A stretch of 64,000 nucleotides of DNA from JBBATK01 sp040398805 (GTDB lineage Bacteria > Bacteroidota > Ignavibacteria > Kapaibacteriales > NICIL-2): contig JBBATK010000007.1 in the NCBI GenBank assembly GCA_040398805.1, positions 53,760-117,759 on the forward strand, given 5' to 3'. Below the pieces are notes generated by a model. The model saw only the letters and a program-made list of their open reading frames with translations. It did no database searches and had not been told where the DNA came from. Made by a program: the position numbers and the translations under genes. Shown here piece after piece: positions 45,449 through 55,004 of the stretch (positions are counted from its first letter, which is position 1; each line of letters begins with the position of its first letter).

Positions 45449-47662
45449 TCATTCGTCCTTCGTCGGTACGGTACGGTGAACAAGGATACGCACGGTACGC
45501 CCATGGAAACGTCCTTCGGGGGTGGACGATTGGGCATCCGAAGCGCTGAGCAATTCACCGCGGTACTCGGCGTTCACCATACCAAGAGCGTCCTTCACCC
45601 TGCGCGCTCGACGTTCCGCCAAAGCCAGGTTGTATTCGGAGCTGCCGGACGGGTCGCTGGAACCGACGATGGTCACTCTCGACAAGGAGTCCATGCGGGC
45701 GCGGGCGCGCTTGACGAGCTGCATGTCCCCTTCGGAGATGAGATCCTTATCGAAGTCGAAGAGCATCATGGTGTATTTGTCGATTTCCGGACGACGTGAG
45801 GTGGTGATGTTTCGGATAAGCTCCAACGTCACCGGAACGTCCACACTCGTCCTGATATCGCCGACGCCTTTCTGCTCGACGATAAGGGTGAAGGTGACGA
45901 TGGACTCGCTGACCTTGGCAAGGCGACGGAGCTGCTTGGGATCCAGCTCCACATCCATCACTTTGTCCGGTGCTCCTCGACCGCGAAGTCCAAGAATGGT
46001 CTTGTCCCCTTGCGTGGCCAGGATACTCCACGACTCGATCTCGACACCGGGCTCGATGTCGATGTCAAGGCGCAGTCGTGTGACATCCGCCTGATTGACG
46101 GTGTCTTTGAACATCAACGGAGCGTTGAAATCCGCTTGGGAAGAGGTGATCTCCACCCGCTGATTCTCCTCCACGCCCTCATGCGAGCGCTCTCTGGAGA
46201 AACGCTGCGGAGGACTTCCACCACGAATCTTGATACGAGATGCAGGAATGTCCCATGCTTCTTGAAGATACCGGGCGACTGCTTCGGCACGCTGAACACC
46301 GAGCGCCTTGTGGTCGGGAACGGTCGCGACCTCTTTTTCCGACACACATCCATTGAGCTCGATGGTGAGACTGTTGTCGGCCCGCATCCGTGATCCCGTG
46401 ATGTTGAGGATCTCGTAATAGGTCTCAAGGGGAGTAAGGTCCTTCTGGATAGCGAACTTTGCAATGTCGGCCTTCAAGAGCTGCCGGTACCGTCCGCTGA
46501 TCGATGCCGATGCGGAGTCGAAGAACACATAGTTGAGGATGGGCGTGAAGTTGTTCCATACCACCTCCTCGCACCGCAGCACCTTCACGTTCACGACGGT
46601 GGAATCGAGGGTGTACTTGTTCACGAACAGGTTCACCTTCGCGATGTTCGACTGGCGGCTCTTGGGTAATCGGTTGACATAGCGCTCACTGATGGTCACG
46701 TATTCGTACCGTGTGTTATCCAGATCGGTGGCGGTGCGGTTCGCGGAACGTCGTAGGAGCTCCACGATCTCGCGGTCCAGACCCACCTCGAATTTCAAGA
46801 TGGTATCACGCTGGATGGTCGTATCGCGGATGACTTTCTTCGATGTCGGCAAGGTCACCTGCAACGAGGCACCTACACGAAGGAAATGCACCGCCCAGGT
46901 CTGGTCCTTCGTCAGACCGTTCACGGGGAACTGGTAGGATACTTCCGGAATGAAGGCGAATCGACGTCCTACCGGAAACGAATATCCCACCCCGCCGGTC
47001 AACGCCACCTGCATCCTGTTCACGTTCGGAATACTGCTACTGTACACGGTCCGCTCCGGACCGCTACCGACGAAGGTCGCCGTCGACGAACCCTCGATAC
47101 GCTCCGTCTGGGTGAAGGTACTCGTGTACATGTTCGCCACTTTCGCTCCTATGCGTAACTGAAGACGCGGCACGGCCACGGGATTGAAGTTCAGGAACGG
47201 CTCTGCGCTGTACGCAGCGAAACGGGATGCGAGGGTCGTGCGAAACACGCCGGCCGTCGGTACGCCGTTGACGATGATCGTCGTCGGCTCCGTGGCCGTC
47301 ATATTGCCGTTGAACACGTCGAACCCGAAGCGTATGCCACCCCACAGCTCTCCGTCTGATGACGGTTGTACGCCGAACAACGTCTGCATCGGTGCACTCA
47401 CCTCACCGCCGAACATCACGTGGTCTCCGGAGCCCGAGTTGAACGGCGTCATGGGTCTGGGAAAGCCCGACAGCATGAACACGTTACTTGTGGGTTGAAT
47501 GTTCGTGCCCGATACGCCATACACGCCCATCTGCACGGGATAACTGGAGTCGAGAGACGACTGCGCCACCATTGTCGTGGCCGCCGTGACGAACAACGCT
47601 AACGCCATAAGGCCCGCACCGATGATGGACCGCGGATGTAGGTATGATTGTCTGATGTTCAT
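45449..47662 (-). CDS. Outer membrane protein with two OmpA-like domains
   Basis: The 737-residue protein has a signal peptide (IIGAGLMALALFVTAATTMVAQ), a beta-barrel-like N-terminal region (to about residue 270), and two OmpA/MotB-like peptidoglycan-binding domains. The first, about 377-505, starts NYVFFDSASAS and ends near ENQRVEITSS. The second, about 630-737, starts MLFDFDKDLISEGD and has SDPSGSSEYNLALAERRARRV. It should anchor the outer membrane to the wall. I start at the ATG at 47662. The T9SS gene upstream ends 60 bases before. Confidence 0.85.
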   Translation of the reverse strand: MNIRQSYLHPRSIIGAGLMALALFVTAATTMVAQSSLDSSYPVQMGVYGVSGTNIQPTSNVFMLSGFPRPMTPFNSGSGDHVMFGGEVSAPMQTLFGVQPSSDGELWGGIRFGFDVFNGNMTATEPTTIIVNGVPTAGVFRTTLASRFAAYSAEPFLNFNPVAVPRLQLRIGAKVANMYTSTFTQTERIEGSSTATFVGSGPERTVYSSSIPNVNRMQVALTGGVGYSFPVGRRFAFIPEVSYQFPVNGLTKDQTWAVHFLRVGASLQVTLPTSKKVIRDTTIQRDTILKFEVGLDREIVELLRRSANRTATDLDNTRYEYVTISERYVNRLPKSRQSNIAKVNLFVNKYTLDSTVVNVKVLRCEEVVWNNFTPILNYVFFDSASASISGRYRQLLKADIAKFAIQKDLTPLETYYEILNITGSRMRADNSLTIELNGCVSEKEVATVPDHKALGVQRAEAVARYLQEAWDIPASRIKIRGGSPPQRFSRERSHEGVEENQRVEITSSQADFNAPLMFKDTVNQADVTRLRLDIDIEPGVEIESWSILATQGDKTILGLRGRGAPDKVMDVELDPKQLRRLAKVSESIVTFTLIVEQKGVGDIRTSVDVPVTLELIRNITTSRRPEIDKYTMMLFDFDKDLISEGDMQLVKRARARMDSLSRVTIVGSSDPSGSSEYNLALAERRARRVKDALGMVNAEYRGELLSASDAQSSTPEGRFHGRTVRILVHRTVPTKDE

Positions 47663-47721
47663 GATCTTCTTCAAAGTCGTTTGGGGAATGCCGGAGAAAC
47701 CTGTGCGCTGCGCCCGCACTC

Positions 47722-49908
47722 TCATCGAGAGACAAGGAACCGGGTGACGATGCTCTCGGCACCTCGGTCCAATCGCACGAAATACACGCCCGGCGGCCAC
47801 GTGCTCACATCAACCTGCACCTCTTTCTTTCCGCGCAGACCCGCAAGGGCGGCACGTTCTTCGAACAGGCTCTCGCCCACGCCGTTGTACACGAGTAGTC
47901 TCGCGTCAAGCGGAGAAGGGTCCGACGTAGAACACTCGATGACACAGGAGGTGCGCACGGGGTTCGGTCCCACCACCAAGGCAAGGGTTCCACTCTGCGG
48001 ATTGACAAGACGCAGTCCCATCGTATCCGACCACACATTGGTGATGGTCATCCTTCCGTAGAAATTATCGTCCTGCCACGGAATGGTGTCGCCCTTCGTG
48101 GACAACCACACCCCGTTCTGCACGGCGATGGTCGATTGCTTGGCATCCCCTAAACCGCATATCATCGGGATGGTGACGATATCGCGCGGCAGGCTCGTGC
48201 CCGTGAGTTCATACGTGAGACGCAGACACTGCTGTCCGTCGCGGACGACCCCTCGTTGTGCTGCCGACACCGGTGTCAGCACCGAAGCGTTCACGCAGAG
48301 ATCGAAACTGAACGAACGAGCCACGGCATCAACGATGCTCGGCGGAAGTTGAAGGGAATCGAGCGTCAGTCGCACACTCACCGTATCTCCGGTAGCCGCC
48401 TCGATGTCCGGTACGCTGAACCGAGGAAGGAGGTACGGCTGCACGGGATAGCGGATGTCGCCGGGTGAGCTGTACCGATGAAGACTACCGACCCCGGACA
48501 TCGTGACACCGCACGGCGAGGAGCATTCCACCGTATGCGTTCCGTCCGCGACCTTTCGGATGAAGTAACCGTACGACGATCCCGGGATGGGCTTCGGCGT
48601 GAAATCATAGGGCTGACCGTCGATGACAAGGTTGCGGAATGCCGACGTGTCCGCTATCACCGTGAGATATTGAATCGCATACCGCTTCGCTCCCGATTGC
48701 CGCACTTGCATGGCGTTGGAGGAGATGGTCTTGTTCCATTGAGACGGACCCAAAGCCGTGAAGATGGCGGCATTGCCGGTCGAGTCGTTGTCCGAATTCT
48801 GCGAAGCCACCATCTGCATGACAAGCACGGGGTCGGACGCCTGTATGTGCATGGCTTGGGTGACTTCCCGCTCGATGAATCCACCCGGTTCGACAACGAC
48901 CGGACTCTCACCATTGAGCGATACCTTCGTCGTCGGGACGGACCCGTAAATCCGTATCCATTCCCTGTTCCTCTGCGTACCCACCTCCGTCATGCTGACG
49001 GGTACCAGAGCGTAGGTCCGTTTCCAGCGATCGACGGGCAGTATCTGTTGCGCAACGGAGCCACGCTGTACAAGCGACGCCACACGACCGGACGCCGGGG
49101 GGAAACTCGCGTTGCTGTTTCCTGCGAACACGGCGATGGGCTTGTCGGCGATGATCTGCGTTCCACTCAGGTCACCGTTCTCGGCAAGCGTGTCCAACGA
49201 TGCCTGGATCATGTACGCTTCACCTGCTTGCAGAACGATGGTCTTCTCGCCTTTGGTATTCTCCGTCGTCACGCCTTTGAGCTGCAGGCGCACCGTCGTT
49301 GCGTTGTCCCGCGCGATGATGACACACTGGGAATGTCCGCTCTTGCTCATGTCGGTCGTCCCTTTGCCGCTGTCGGCCTCCACCACGGTGGACGGCATCG
49401 ATGCGACAATGTGACTGCGACCGAGAAGGTTCAGCGGCACAAGGTCCATGGCATAACTGCTGAGCGATCCCCCACCGATGACCACGGCGGTGACCGCGGA
49501 ATCGGCCGTGATACGCACCACTTGCGACCGAAGGACGACCTCCGCCTGAGAACCGCCGTCCTGACTGCTATCGGCCGCCTGTCCGCGCAGTTCGATTTCC
49601 TTCCGGGAGAACGAGACCGTTGCAGCACGACGCGTATCGACGATACGGGCGATGCGCTCGATGGCCTTACCCGTCGCGGACGTCACGTTCACCGTGACGG
49701 TGGCAAGTGTCGATGCGCGCAAGACGACGACGATGGAGTCATCGGCCGCCTGACGGGATGGCAGGACGCTGAACAGGAAGGACTTTCCCTCGGCCGTCGG
49801 AATCGATGCTGCGACTGCCTCACGCTGCGATAGGATGGCGAGGATGGCGACAAGGAAGGAAAGTCTCCTATTCCTGCCGGTGCTCCGTAACGAATACTTC
49901 TTTTTCAT
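47722..49908 (-). CDS. T9SS-sorted protein with IgGFc-binding-like domain
   Basis: The 728-residue exported protein begins with a signal sequence (LSFLVAILAILSQREAVAA). Residues about 150-420 follow the IgGFc-binding N-terminal domain pattern: LSSYAMDLVPLNLLG, SQCVIIARDNATTV, DLSGTQIIADKPIAVFAGN, QQILPVDRWKRTYALVPV and RNREWIRIYG. The last ~80 residues are a T9SS type A sorting domain (VGPNPVRTSCVIE ... WPPGVYFVRLDRG). Such proteins are surface-exposed; binding to antibody is not implied. It has its own promoter box and is followed by the OmpA-family gene. Confidence 0.82.
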   Translation of the reverse strand: MKKKYSLRSTGRNRRLSFLVAILAILSQREAVAASIPTAEGKSFLFSVLPSRQAADDSIVVVLRASTLATVTVNVTSATGKAIERIARIVDTRRAATVSFSRKEIELRGQAADSSQDGGSQAEVVLRSQVVRITADSAVTAVVIGGGSLSSYAMDLVPLNLLGRSHIVASMPSTVVEADSGKGTTDMSKSGHSQCVIIARDNATTVRLQLKGVTTENTKGEKTIVLQAGEAYMIQASLDTLAENGDLSGTQIIADKPIAVFAGNSNASFPPASGRVASLVQRGSVAQQILPVDRWKRTYALVPVSMTEVGTQRNREWIRIYGSVPTTKVSLNGESPVVVEPGGFIEREVTQAMHIQASDPVLVMQMVASQNSDNDSTGNAAIFTALGPSQWNKTISSNAMQVRQSGAKRYAIQYLTVIADTSAFRNLVIDGQPYDFTPKPIPGSSYGYFIRKVADGTHTVECSSPCGVTMSGVGSLHRYSSPGDIRYPVQPYLLPRFSVPDIEAATGDTVSVRLTLDSLQLPPSIVDAVARSFSFDLCVNASVLTPVSAAQRGVVRDGQQCLRLTYELTGTSLPRDIVTIPMICGLGDAKQSTIAVQNGVWLSTKGDTIPWQDDNFYGRMTITNVWSDTMGLRLVNPQSGTLALVVGPNPVRTSCVIECSTSDPSPLDARLLVYNGVGESLFEERAALAGLRGKKEVQVDVSTWPPGVYFVRLDRGAESIVTRFLVSR

Positions 49909-50038
49909 ACGATACCCGGTGGTGATTTCTTTGTTGTGAGTCTGTTATTGAACGAATTGAACGACCTGATGGCAAAAGAATACGGTAAGAGCGACGACCA
50001 TAGTCGCCGACCGCCGTGGCCGCACGCGCGTGCTCCTG

Positions 50039-50046
50039 CAAAACTA
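50039..50046 (-). promoter_or_regulatory. -7 box for the IgGFc-like T9SS gene
   Basis: TAGTTTTG on the minus strand matches TAnnTTTG. It lies 130 bases before the ATG at 49908, just past the stop of the GT4 gene. Confidence 0.45.
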
Positions 50047-50074
50047 CGTGGGTGAAGACTTTGTAATTATCGGA

Positions 50075-51178
50075 TTATGAACGAGCGGACTCAAGCACGT
50101 CCAGCATTTTTTTCGCTTCCGCGTCCCACGAAAACGATCGCGCCCATTGAACGGCACCCGACGATAGACGCTCCCGAAGAGCATCGTCACTGAAGATCCT
50201 CTCGATCATCGCAGCCAGCACAGGGATGTTTCCATACGGGTATAATAAACCCGATTGCTGGTCGCTGACGGAATCACGTAACCCGGGAACGTTCGCCGCG
50301 ATCACCGGCGTTCCGCACGCATTGGCCTCGATGTTCGTGATACCCCACCCCTCCTTCATGGAGGTGTTCACCATGCACCATGAGCGGGATAGCAGATCGG
50401 CTTTCTGCTCGTCGGTCACCCGACCGAAAAACGTCACCGACGAGGCCACCCCTAGCTCGCGCGCACGCCGCTGCAGGGCGTCCGTATAATCACCGCCGCC
50501 TAAAAACCAGCACTGCGCGTTTGGACGATGACGGACAACGTCGACGAAGGCCTTGAGCAGATGATCAGGACTTTTATATTTCTTTATTCTACCGAAATAC
50601 GCTACCACGGGCACCGACTCCTTTTCCGTCACCGCCATCGGAAACTGCTCATGATTCAAAGCGTTCCGCACGATGAAGATGTTCTTCGCGGGGATACCCT
50701 TCTTTTCCAGCTCCGCCCGCGTGCTCTCCGACACGGCGGCGAAACGCGTCGTCCCATAGACGAACCGAATGAGCGCTTCCGAGCCCGCCACATAACTCGC
50801 CCTCACGGGATCCGTTTCACGATAGATGCTTGAACCGAAGAAATGATGGGCGATGGCGACGATGGGTTCCTTTACATACCGCGGCGTGTAGAACGGAATC
50901 TTGTTCATGTCGTCGACAACGACGTCATACCCCTCTCCGCGCACATGCTTTTCGTAATACCGTCGCACGTGGAAATTGAAGGTGTTGCGCGAAGCGATGC
51001 GCACGACACGTATGCCATCGATGACCTCGCTCTCGGGAGCACCCTCGAACCCGCAACTCAGCAGCGTCACAGAGTGTCCCATGGCGACGATGCGCCGGAA
51101 GATCTCGTGACAATGCACCTCGGCTCCGCCCCCCATGGGGTTACGGATGTCCTGCCAGTTGATGACGAATATTCTCAT
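50075..51178 (-). CDS. Family 4 glycosyltransferase
   Basis: A GT-B fold enzyme of 367 residues. The N-terminal half has NWQDIRNPMGGGAEVHCHEI, the glycine-rich acceptor loop. The C-terminal half has VVAYFGRIKKYKSPDHLLKAF, VTFFGRVTDEQKADLL and the donor-binding SMKEGWGITNIEANACGTPV, with the E-x7-E-like pattern of GT4. It probably builds a surface glycan. The start is the ATG at 51178, which gives MRIFVINWQD. It follows secG after 64 bases and may share its promoter. Confidence 0.9.
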   Translation of the reverse strand: MRIFVINWQDIRNPMGGGAEVHCHEIFRRIVAMGHSVTLLSCGFEGAPESEVIDGIRVVRIASRNTFNFHVRRYYEKHVRGEGYDVVVDDMNKIPFYTPRYVKEPIVAIAHHFFGSSIYRETDPVRASYVAGSEALIRFVYGTTRFAAVSESTRAELEKKGIPAKNIFIVRNALNHEQFPMAVTEKESVPVVAYFGRIKKYKSPDHLLKAFVDVVRHRPNAQCWFLGGGDYTDALQRRARELGVASSVTFFGRVTDEQKADLLSRSWCMVNTSMKEGWGITNIEANACGTPVIAANVPGLRDSVSDQQSGLLYPYGNIPVLAAMIERIFSDDALRERLSSGAVQWARSFSWDAEAKKMLDVLESARS

Positions 51179-51242
51179 AGACGAAAATGGACGCTGTCCC
51201 CGGAGAGACGCGTCCACTCGATGATCTTTCACACGAAGGTGA

Positions 51243-51617
51243 TTACTTTGCTGCCGGCGTCGTTTGTTGCGCCGGTGCCTGCTCAGGAGCAGGGGCAGGG
51301 GCAGGTGCCGCCGCCGGTTGCGGAGCGGGAGCGCTCGTCGGTCCGGTGGAGATGCCTTCGAACGGAGATGCCTCTTCCTTTACCGGTTTGAATGCGCTCG
51401 TGTTCGCCGCGATGGAGAAGACCAGGATGGCAAGGGCCAAACCGATCGTCAGCTTCACGATGAAGTCCGCGGCTCTGCGCATACCGATCATGGAGCCGAA
51501 CTGACCGCCCACACCGCCAAGGCCCGCAGCCATGTCGCCCTTACCGGGTTGGATGAGCACGGCACCGATGAGGAGCAGTCCTGAAATACAGGAAAGAATG
51601 ACAAGCGCTGTAAACAT
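51243..51617 (-). CDS. secG: Preprotein translocase subunit SecG
   Basis: SecG assists SecYE in Sec export. The 124-residue protein starts with a transmembrane helix (MFTALVILSCISGLLLIGAV), the conserved LIQPGKGDMAAGLGG and a second helix (IGLALAILVFSIAANTSAF). The last ~40 residues are a Pro/Ala/Gln-rich tail. The frame is open to 51689, but the ATG at 51617 fits the family, and the TATTTTTG box lies 41 bases upstream. It is divergent from uvrC. Confidence 0.92.
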   Translation of the reverse strand: MFTALVILSCISGLLLIGAVLIQPGKGDMAAGLGGVGGQFGSMIGMRRAADFIVKLTIGLALAILVFSIAANTSAFKPVKEEASPFEGISTGPTSAPAPQPAAAPAPAPAPEQAPAQQTTPAAK

Positions 51618-51658
51618 GATGGTCTCGGAGATAGTGACGATGTTGAACTGACGAATGG

Positions 51659-51666
51659 CAAAAATA
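51659..51666 (-). promoter_or_regulatory. -7 box for secG
   Basis: TATTTTTG on the minus strand matches TAnnTTTG and lies 41 bases before the secG ATG, in the spacer shared with the divergent uvrC. Confidence 0.5.
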
Positions 51667-51712
51667 GCCACGAACGCGCTCTGCACCAAAAGCGGGATGC
51701 CACATCCGCGTG

Positions 51713-51719
51713 TATTTTG
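51713..51719 (+). promoter_or_regulatory. Possible -7 box for uvrC
   Basis: TATTTTG, one base shorter than the consensus, ends 8 bases before the uvrC ATG at 51728. If used, the message would be nearly leaderless. Confidence 0.3.
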
Positions 51720-51727
51720 CGCGCCAG

Positions 51728-53863
51728 ATGTTCACCAGCGACCAGGAAAACGACGCCCCCGACGCCCTTCCTCTTTCCCTGAAAGAGAAGATCGCCGCGC
51801 TTCCCACCAAGCCCGGCGTGTACCTGCACAAGAGCAACGACGGGACGATCATCTACGTGGGAAAGGCCAAGAACATCCGGCAACGGGTGCGTCAGTATTT
51901 CGATACGAATCGCATTGCTGACGCGAAAACGCGGGCTTTGGTGACGAAAATCAGCGATATCGACGTCATCGTCACCGACTCCGAAGCCGAAGCCCTCCTG
52001 CTCGAGAACAACCTCATCAAGGAACACAAGCCGCGGTACAACATCCTGCTCAAGGACGATAAGACCTATCCGAGCATCCGCGTCACGAACGAACCGTATC
52101 CCCGACTGTTCGCCACTCGCAAAATCATTCGCGATGGCAGTCAGTATTTCGGACCGTATACGGACTTGCGGTATATGTACTCGCTGTTGCGGACCCTGCG
52201 CGCCATCTTTCCGCTGCGCAGCTGCGACCTTCCCCTTCGCGATGACCTCATAGCACAAGGGAAATTCAAAGTGTGCCTGGACTACCATATCAAAAAATGC
52301 GAAGGCCCCTGTCAGGCGCATGTGGACCGTCAGCACTACGCCTCGCACATCCGTCACTGCATCAACATCCTGAAAGGCAAATCCCGCGAGGTGGAGAAAC
52401 ACCTCGAGGAGCAGATGATCATCCACGCGGAACACCTGGAATTCGAAGAGGCCGCCCGCGTGCGCAACAGGTTGGAAGTACTGCGCGACTATGCGGGCAA
52501 GCAGAAGGTCATGTCCACCGACTCCGCGGACCGTGATGTCATCGCCATCGCCCGCGACGACCATCATGCCTGCACCCTCGTGCTCATGATCCGCGACGGC
52601 AAGCTGCTCGGCAAACGCCACTACATCGTTGCGAATGTTTTGCATCAGGACGATAGCGAGATCGCCGAGCGAGCCATCTCCCGCTTCTACTTGGAGAACG
52701 ACACCATTCCTCCGGAGATCTTCCTTCCCTGCGACCTCGAGAACGCGGAGATCCTCCTGGACTGGCTGGAAAAGAAACGCGGAAGCTCCGTCGAGTTCGT
52801 CGTCCCGAAAATCGGCGACAAGAAAAAGCTCGTCGCCATGGCTGCCGCCAATGCCGACTTCCTTCTCAAGGAGCTTCACCTGCAGAACATGAAACGCGAG
52901 GAAGCCCTGCCCCGCGCCGTGGCCTCGTTGCAGCGCGACCTCTCCCTGCCCCGCGCCCCGCGCCGCATCGAGTGCTTCGACAACTCGCACCTGCAAGGCA
53001 CCGACTACGTCTCGTCCATGGTTGTGTTCGTGGACGGACGCCCGCGCAAAAGCGACTACAGGAAATTCAAGATCAATTCCTTTACCGGCAACGACGACTT
53101 CGCCGCCATGCGCGAAGTGGTGAAACGTCGGTACACCCGCCTGCTCGCCGAACAGGCGCAGATGCCCGACCTCATCATCATCGACGGCGGCAAAGGTCAG
53201 CTCTCCGCCGCCTGCGAGGTGCTTCGCGAACTCGGTATCCTGGATTCCATCCCCGTCATCGGATTGGCCAAACGCCTCGAGGAAGTCTTCCGTCCGAACA
53301 TCAGCGAATCCGTCCTCCTTCCCCGCTCCTCGGGCGCACTCCGCCTTTTGCAGCAACTGCGCGACGAAGCCCATCGCTTCGCCATCCGCTTCCACCGCGA
53401 ACTCCGCTCCAAACGCACCCTCCAAACCGAACTCACGTCCATCGACGGCATCGGTGAAAAGAAAGCCGTGAAACTGCTCACAGAACTCGGTAGCGTCACT
53501 GCCGTCCGCAACGCCTCCCGCGAACAGCTTGAGTCCGTCGTCGGCAAAGCCGCCGCCGCCAAGCTCGTCGCGTACTTCCACTCCCTACCGCCTTCGCACA
53601 CCAACGCCGCCATGGATGTCACGTCCATGACTACCCCCACGGACGATATCGATACAGGAGAGCCGGAAACCGATGAGTTGGAGTCCGATGAGTTGGAGTC
53701 CGATGAGTTGGAGTCCGATGAGTTGGAGTCCGATGAATTGGATGCAGATGAACCGGATACCGATGAAGCGGATTCAGAGGAGCCGGATGCTGAAGAGTCG
53801 TTTACCGGCGACGACGATGCGGAGGATGGCGACATCGACAACGAGTCGCGAACCGACCTATGA
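51728..53863 (+). CDS. uvrC: Excinuclease ABC subunit C with acidic repeat tail
   Basis: UvrC makes both incisions in nucleotide excision repair. The 711-residue protein has the GIY-YIG nuclease (KPGVYLHKSNDGTIIYVGKA), a cysteine cluster (VCLDYHIKKCEGPCQ), the UVR segment, the C-terminal RNase H-like nuclease (IECFDNSHLQGTDYV and LIIIDGGKGQL) and a helix-hairpin-helix (IDGIGEKKAVKLL). After the normal end near residue 640 there is a ~70-residue Asp/Glu tail encoded partly by 15-base tandem repeats. I use the ATG at 51728; a GTG at 51710 is in frame. Confidence 0.95.
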   Translation: MFTSDQENDAPDALPLSLKEKIAALPTKPGVYLHKSNDGTIIYVGKAKNIRQRVRQYFDTNRIADAKTRALVTKISDIDVIVTDSEAEALLLENNLIKEHKPRYNILLKDDKTYPSIRVTNEPYPRLFATRKIIRDGSQYFGPYTDLRYMYSLLRTLRAIFPLRSCDLPLRDDLIAQGKFKVCLDYHIKKCEGPCQAHVDRQHYASHIRHCINILKGKSREVEKHLEEQMIIHAEHLEFEEAARVRNRLEVLRDYAGKQKVMSTDSADRDVIAIARDDHHACTLVLMIRDGKLLGKRHYIVANVLHQDDSEIAERAISRFYLENDTIPPEIFLPCDLENAEILLDWLEKKRGSSVEFVVPKIGDKKKLVAMAAANADFLLKELHLQNMKREEALPRAVASLQRDLSLPRAPRRIECFDNSHLQGTDYVSSMVVFVDGRPRKSDYRKFKINSFTGNDDFAAMREVVKRRYTRLLAEQAQMPDLIIIDGGKGQLSAACEVLRELGILDSIPVIGLAKRLEEVFRPNISESVLLPRSSGALRLLQQLRDEAHRFAIRFHRELRSKRTLQTELTSIDGIGEKKAVKLLTELGSVTAVRNASREQLESVVGKAAAAKLVAYFHSLPPSHTNAAMDVTSMTTPTDDIDTGEPETDELESDELESDELESDELESDELDADEPDTDEADSEEPDAEESFTGDDDAEDGDIDNESRTDL
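53671..53745 (+). repeat. 15-base tandem repeat in the uvrC tail
   Basis: The unit CGATGAGTTGGAGTC occurs four times exactly (53671-53730), followed by a degenerate fifth copy. The period keeps the frame and encodes repeated Asp-Glu-Leu-Glu-Ser. Confidence 0.92.
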
Positions 53864-53887
53864 CGACCCGTCACGATGCGGCGCGGA

Positions 53888-54961
53888 TCAAGCGCCGGCG
53901 CGCGATGCCGCGTACGCCGCTATGCGCGGGTGCATGATGCGCTTGTACAACGGCGGCACCAACGCCAGTACCACCATGCCCGCATACCCCGTGGGCATCT
54001 GCGGAGAGCCCGGTGTGTGCAGAAGGGATTGATACCGCTTACCCGGATGGATGTGATGATCGGAATGACGCTGGAGTTTGAACAGCACGTAGTTCGTGAA
54101 GCGCGCCGTCGACTCCCATGAGTGCGCCTCCGTCACGCGCTCATACCTACCCGCCGCGATCTCCCGCCGCTCCAGTCCGTAATGCTCGATGTAATCCACC
54201 AGCTCGAGGATGGTGAACGCGATGGCCGCTTGCGCGAGGAACATGCCGAGCACCGTCGTGCCGAAGAGGTATCCGATGAGAAGGCAGATGACCGCTTGAA
54301 GAATCGTGTACCAGATCATGAGGTTCGAAGCGTGGACGACGGAGCGACCGCGGTTGCGTAGCCGCTTGGCTTCCAGCTTCCATGCACTCACCCAGGAGTG
54401 CCAAAGCACCCGGGGCAGGAAGCGGTAGAAGCTCTCGCCGAAGCGGGCCGTCGCCGGATCCTCCGGTGTGGCCACGTTGCGATGATGTCCGCGCACGTGT
54501 TCGATACGGAAATGCATGTATAGGACGCTGGCCAGAAGGATGTCGCCGAGCACGCGCTCCACCTTGTCCGCACGATGCATAAGCTCGTGCGAAACGGTGA
54601 TGCCGATACCGCCGGTGAGGATGCCCAGGGACAAGACCATCGCCGCCCGCTCGATGACGCCGACGGATTCCTGCGCCGCCGCCCCGAGGGCTATCACCAT
54701 GCATGCAAGTTGCACCGGTACCCATAGCCACGTAAGGAAACGGAAAGCGAACTTCTGTTCCAGCGATTCCATCTCTTCGGCGCTCAGGTTCTTCGTGTCG
54801 CGTGGTAGGACCAGTTCAAGGACAGGAAGAATGACGAACGTGAGGACGATCGTCGTCGCTCCCGCCCAACCTCCCATCGCCGCCCCGAAAAGCACGCCGG
54901 CAGGCAAAAGGAAAACGCGATAGTATGGTAGGACCTCAAGCATGGGTGACCTCGAATGCAT
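53888..54961 (-). CDS. AlkB-type membrane alkane monooxygenase/hydroxylase
   Basis: The ~357-residue membrane protein has the di-iron histidine motifs of the alkane hydroxylase/desaturase superfamily in the right order: HELMHR (near 126), HVRGHHRN (near 157) and QRHSDHH (near 300), plus DYIEHYGLER (near 258), typical of AlkB. Several hydrophobic segments precede and separate them. It would hydroxylate a terminal carbon of an alkane or lipid-like chain and would need rubredoxin, not seen here. I use the ATG at 54961; 54943 is possible. An upstream open extension encodes low-complexity Arg/Glu repeats and is probably not translated. Confidence 0.87.
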   Translation of the reverse strand: MHSRSPMLEVLPYYRVFLLPAGVLFGAAMGGWAGATTIVLTFVILPVLELVLPRDTKNLSAEEMESLEQKFAFRFLTWLWVPVQLACMVIALGAAAQESVGVIERAAMVLSLGILTGGIGITVSHELMHRADKVERVLGDILLASVLYMHFRIEHVRGHHRNVATPEDPATARFGESFYRFLPRVLWHSWVSAWKLEAKRLRNRGRSVVHASNLMIWYTILQAVICLLIGYLFGTTVLGMFLAQAAIAFTILELVDYIEHYGLERREIAAGRYERVTEAHSWESTARFTNYVLFKLQRHSDHHIHPGKRYQSLLHTPGSPQMPTGYAGMVVLALVPPLYKRIMHPRIAAYAASRAGA

Positions 54962-55004
54962 GTATTCTTGTTTGTTCCGTTGCTCGTTCTTTTCCTGTTC
55001 TCTT

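Noticed and set aside
51488..53581. A 697-codon open frame opposite uvrC
   Set aside because: uvrC on the plus strand has all family motifs. The opposite product has no recognisable domain and overlaps secG.
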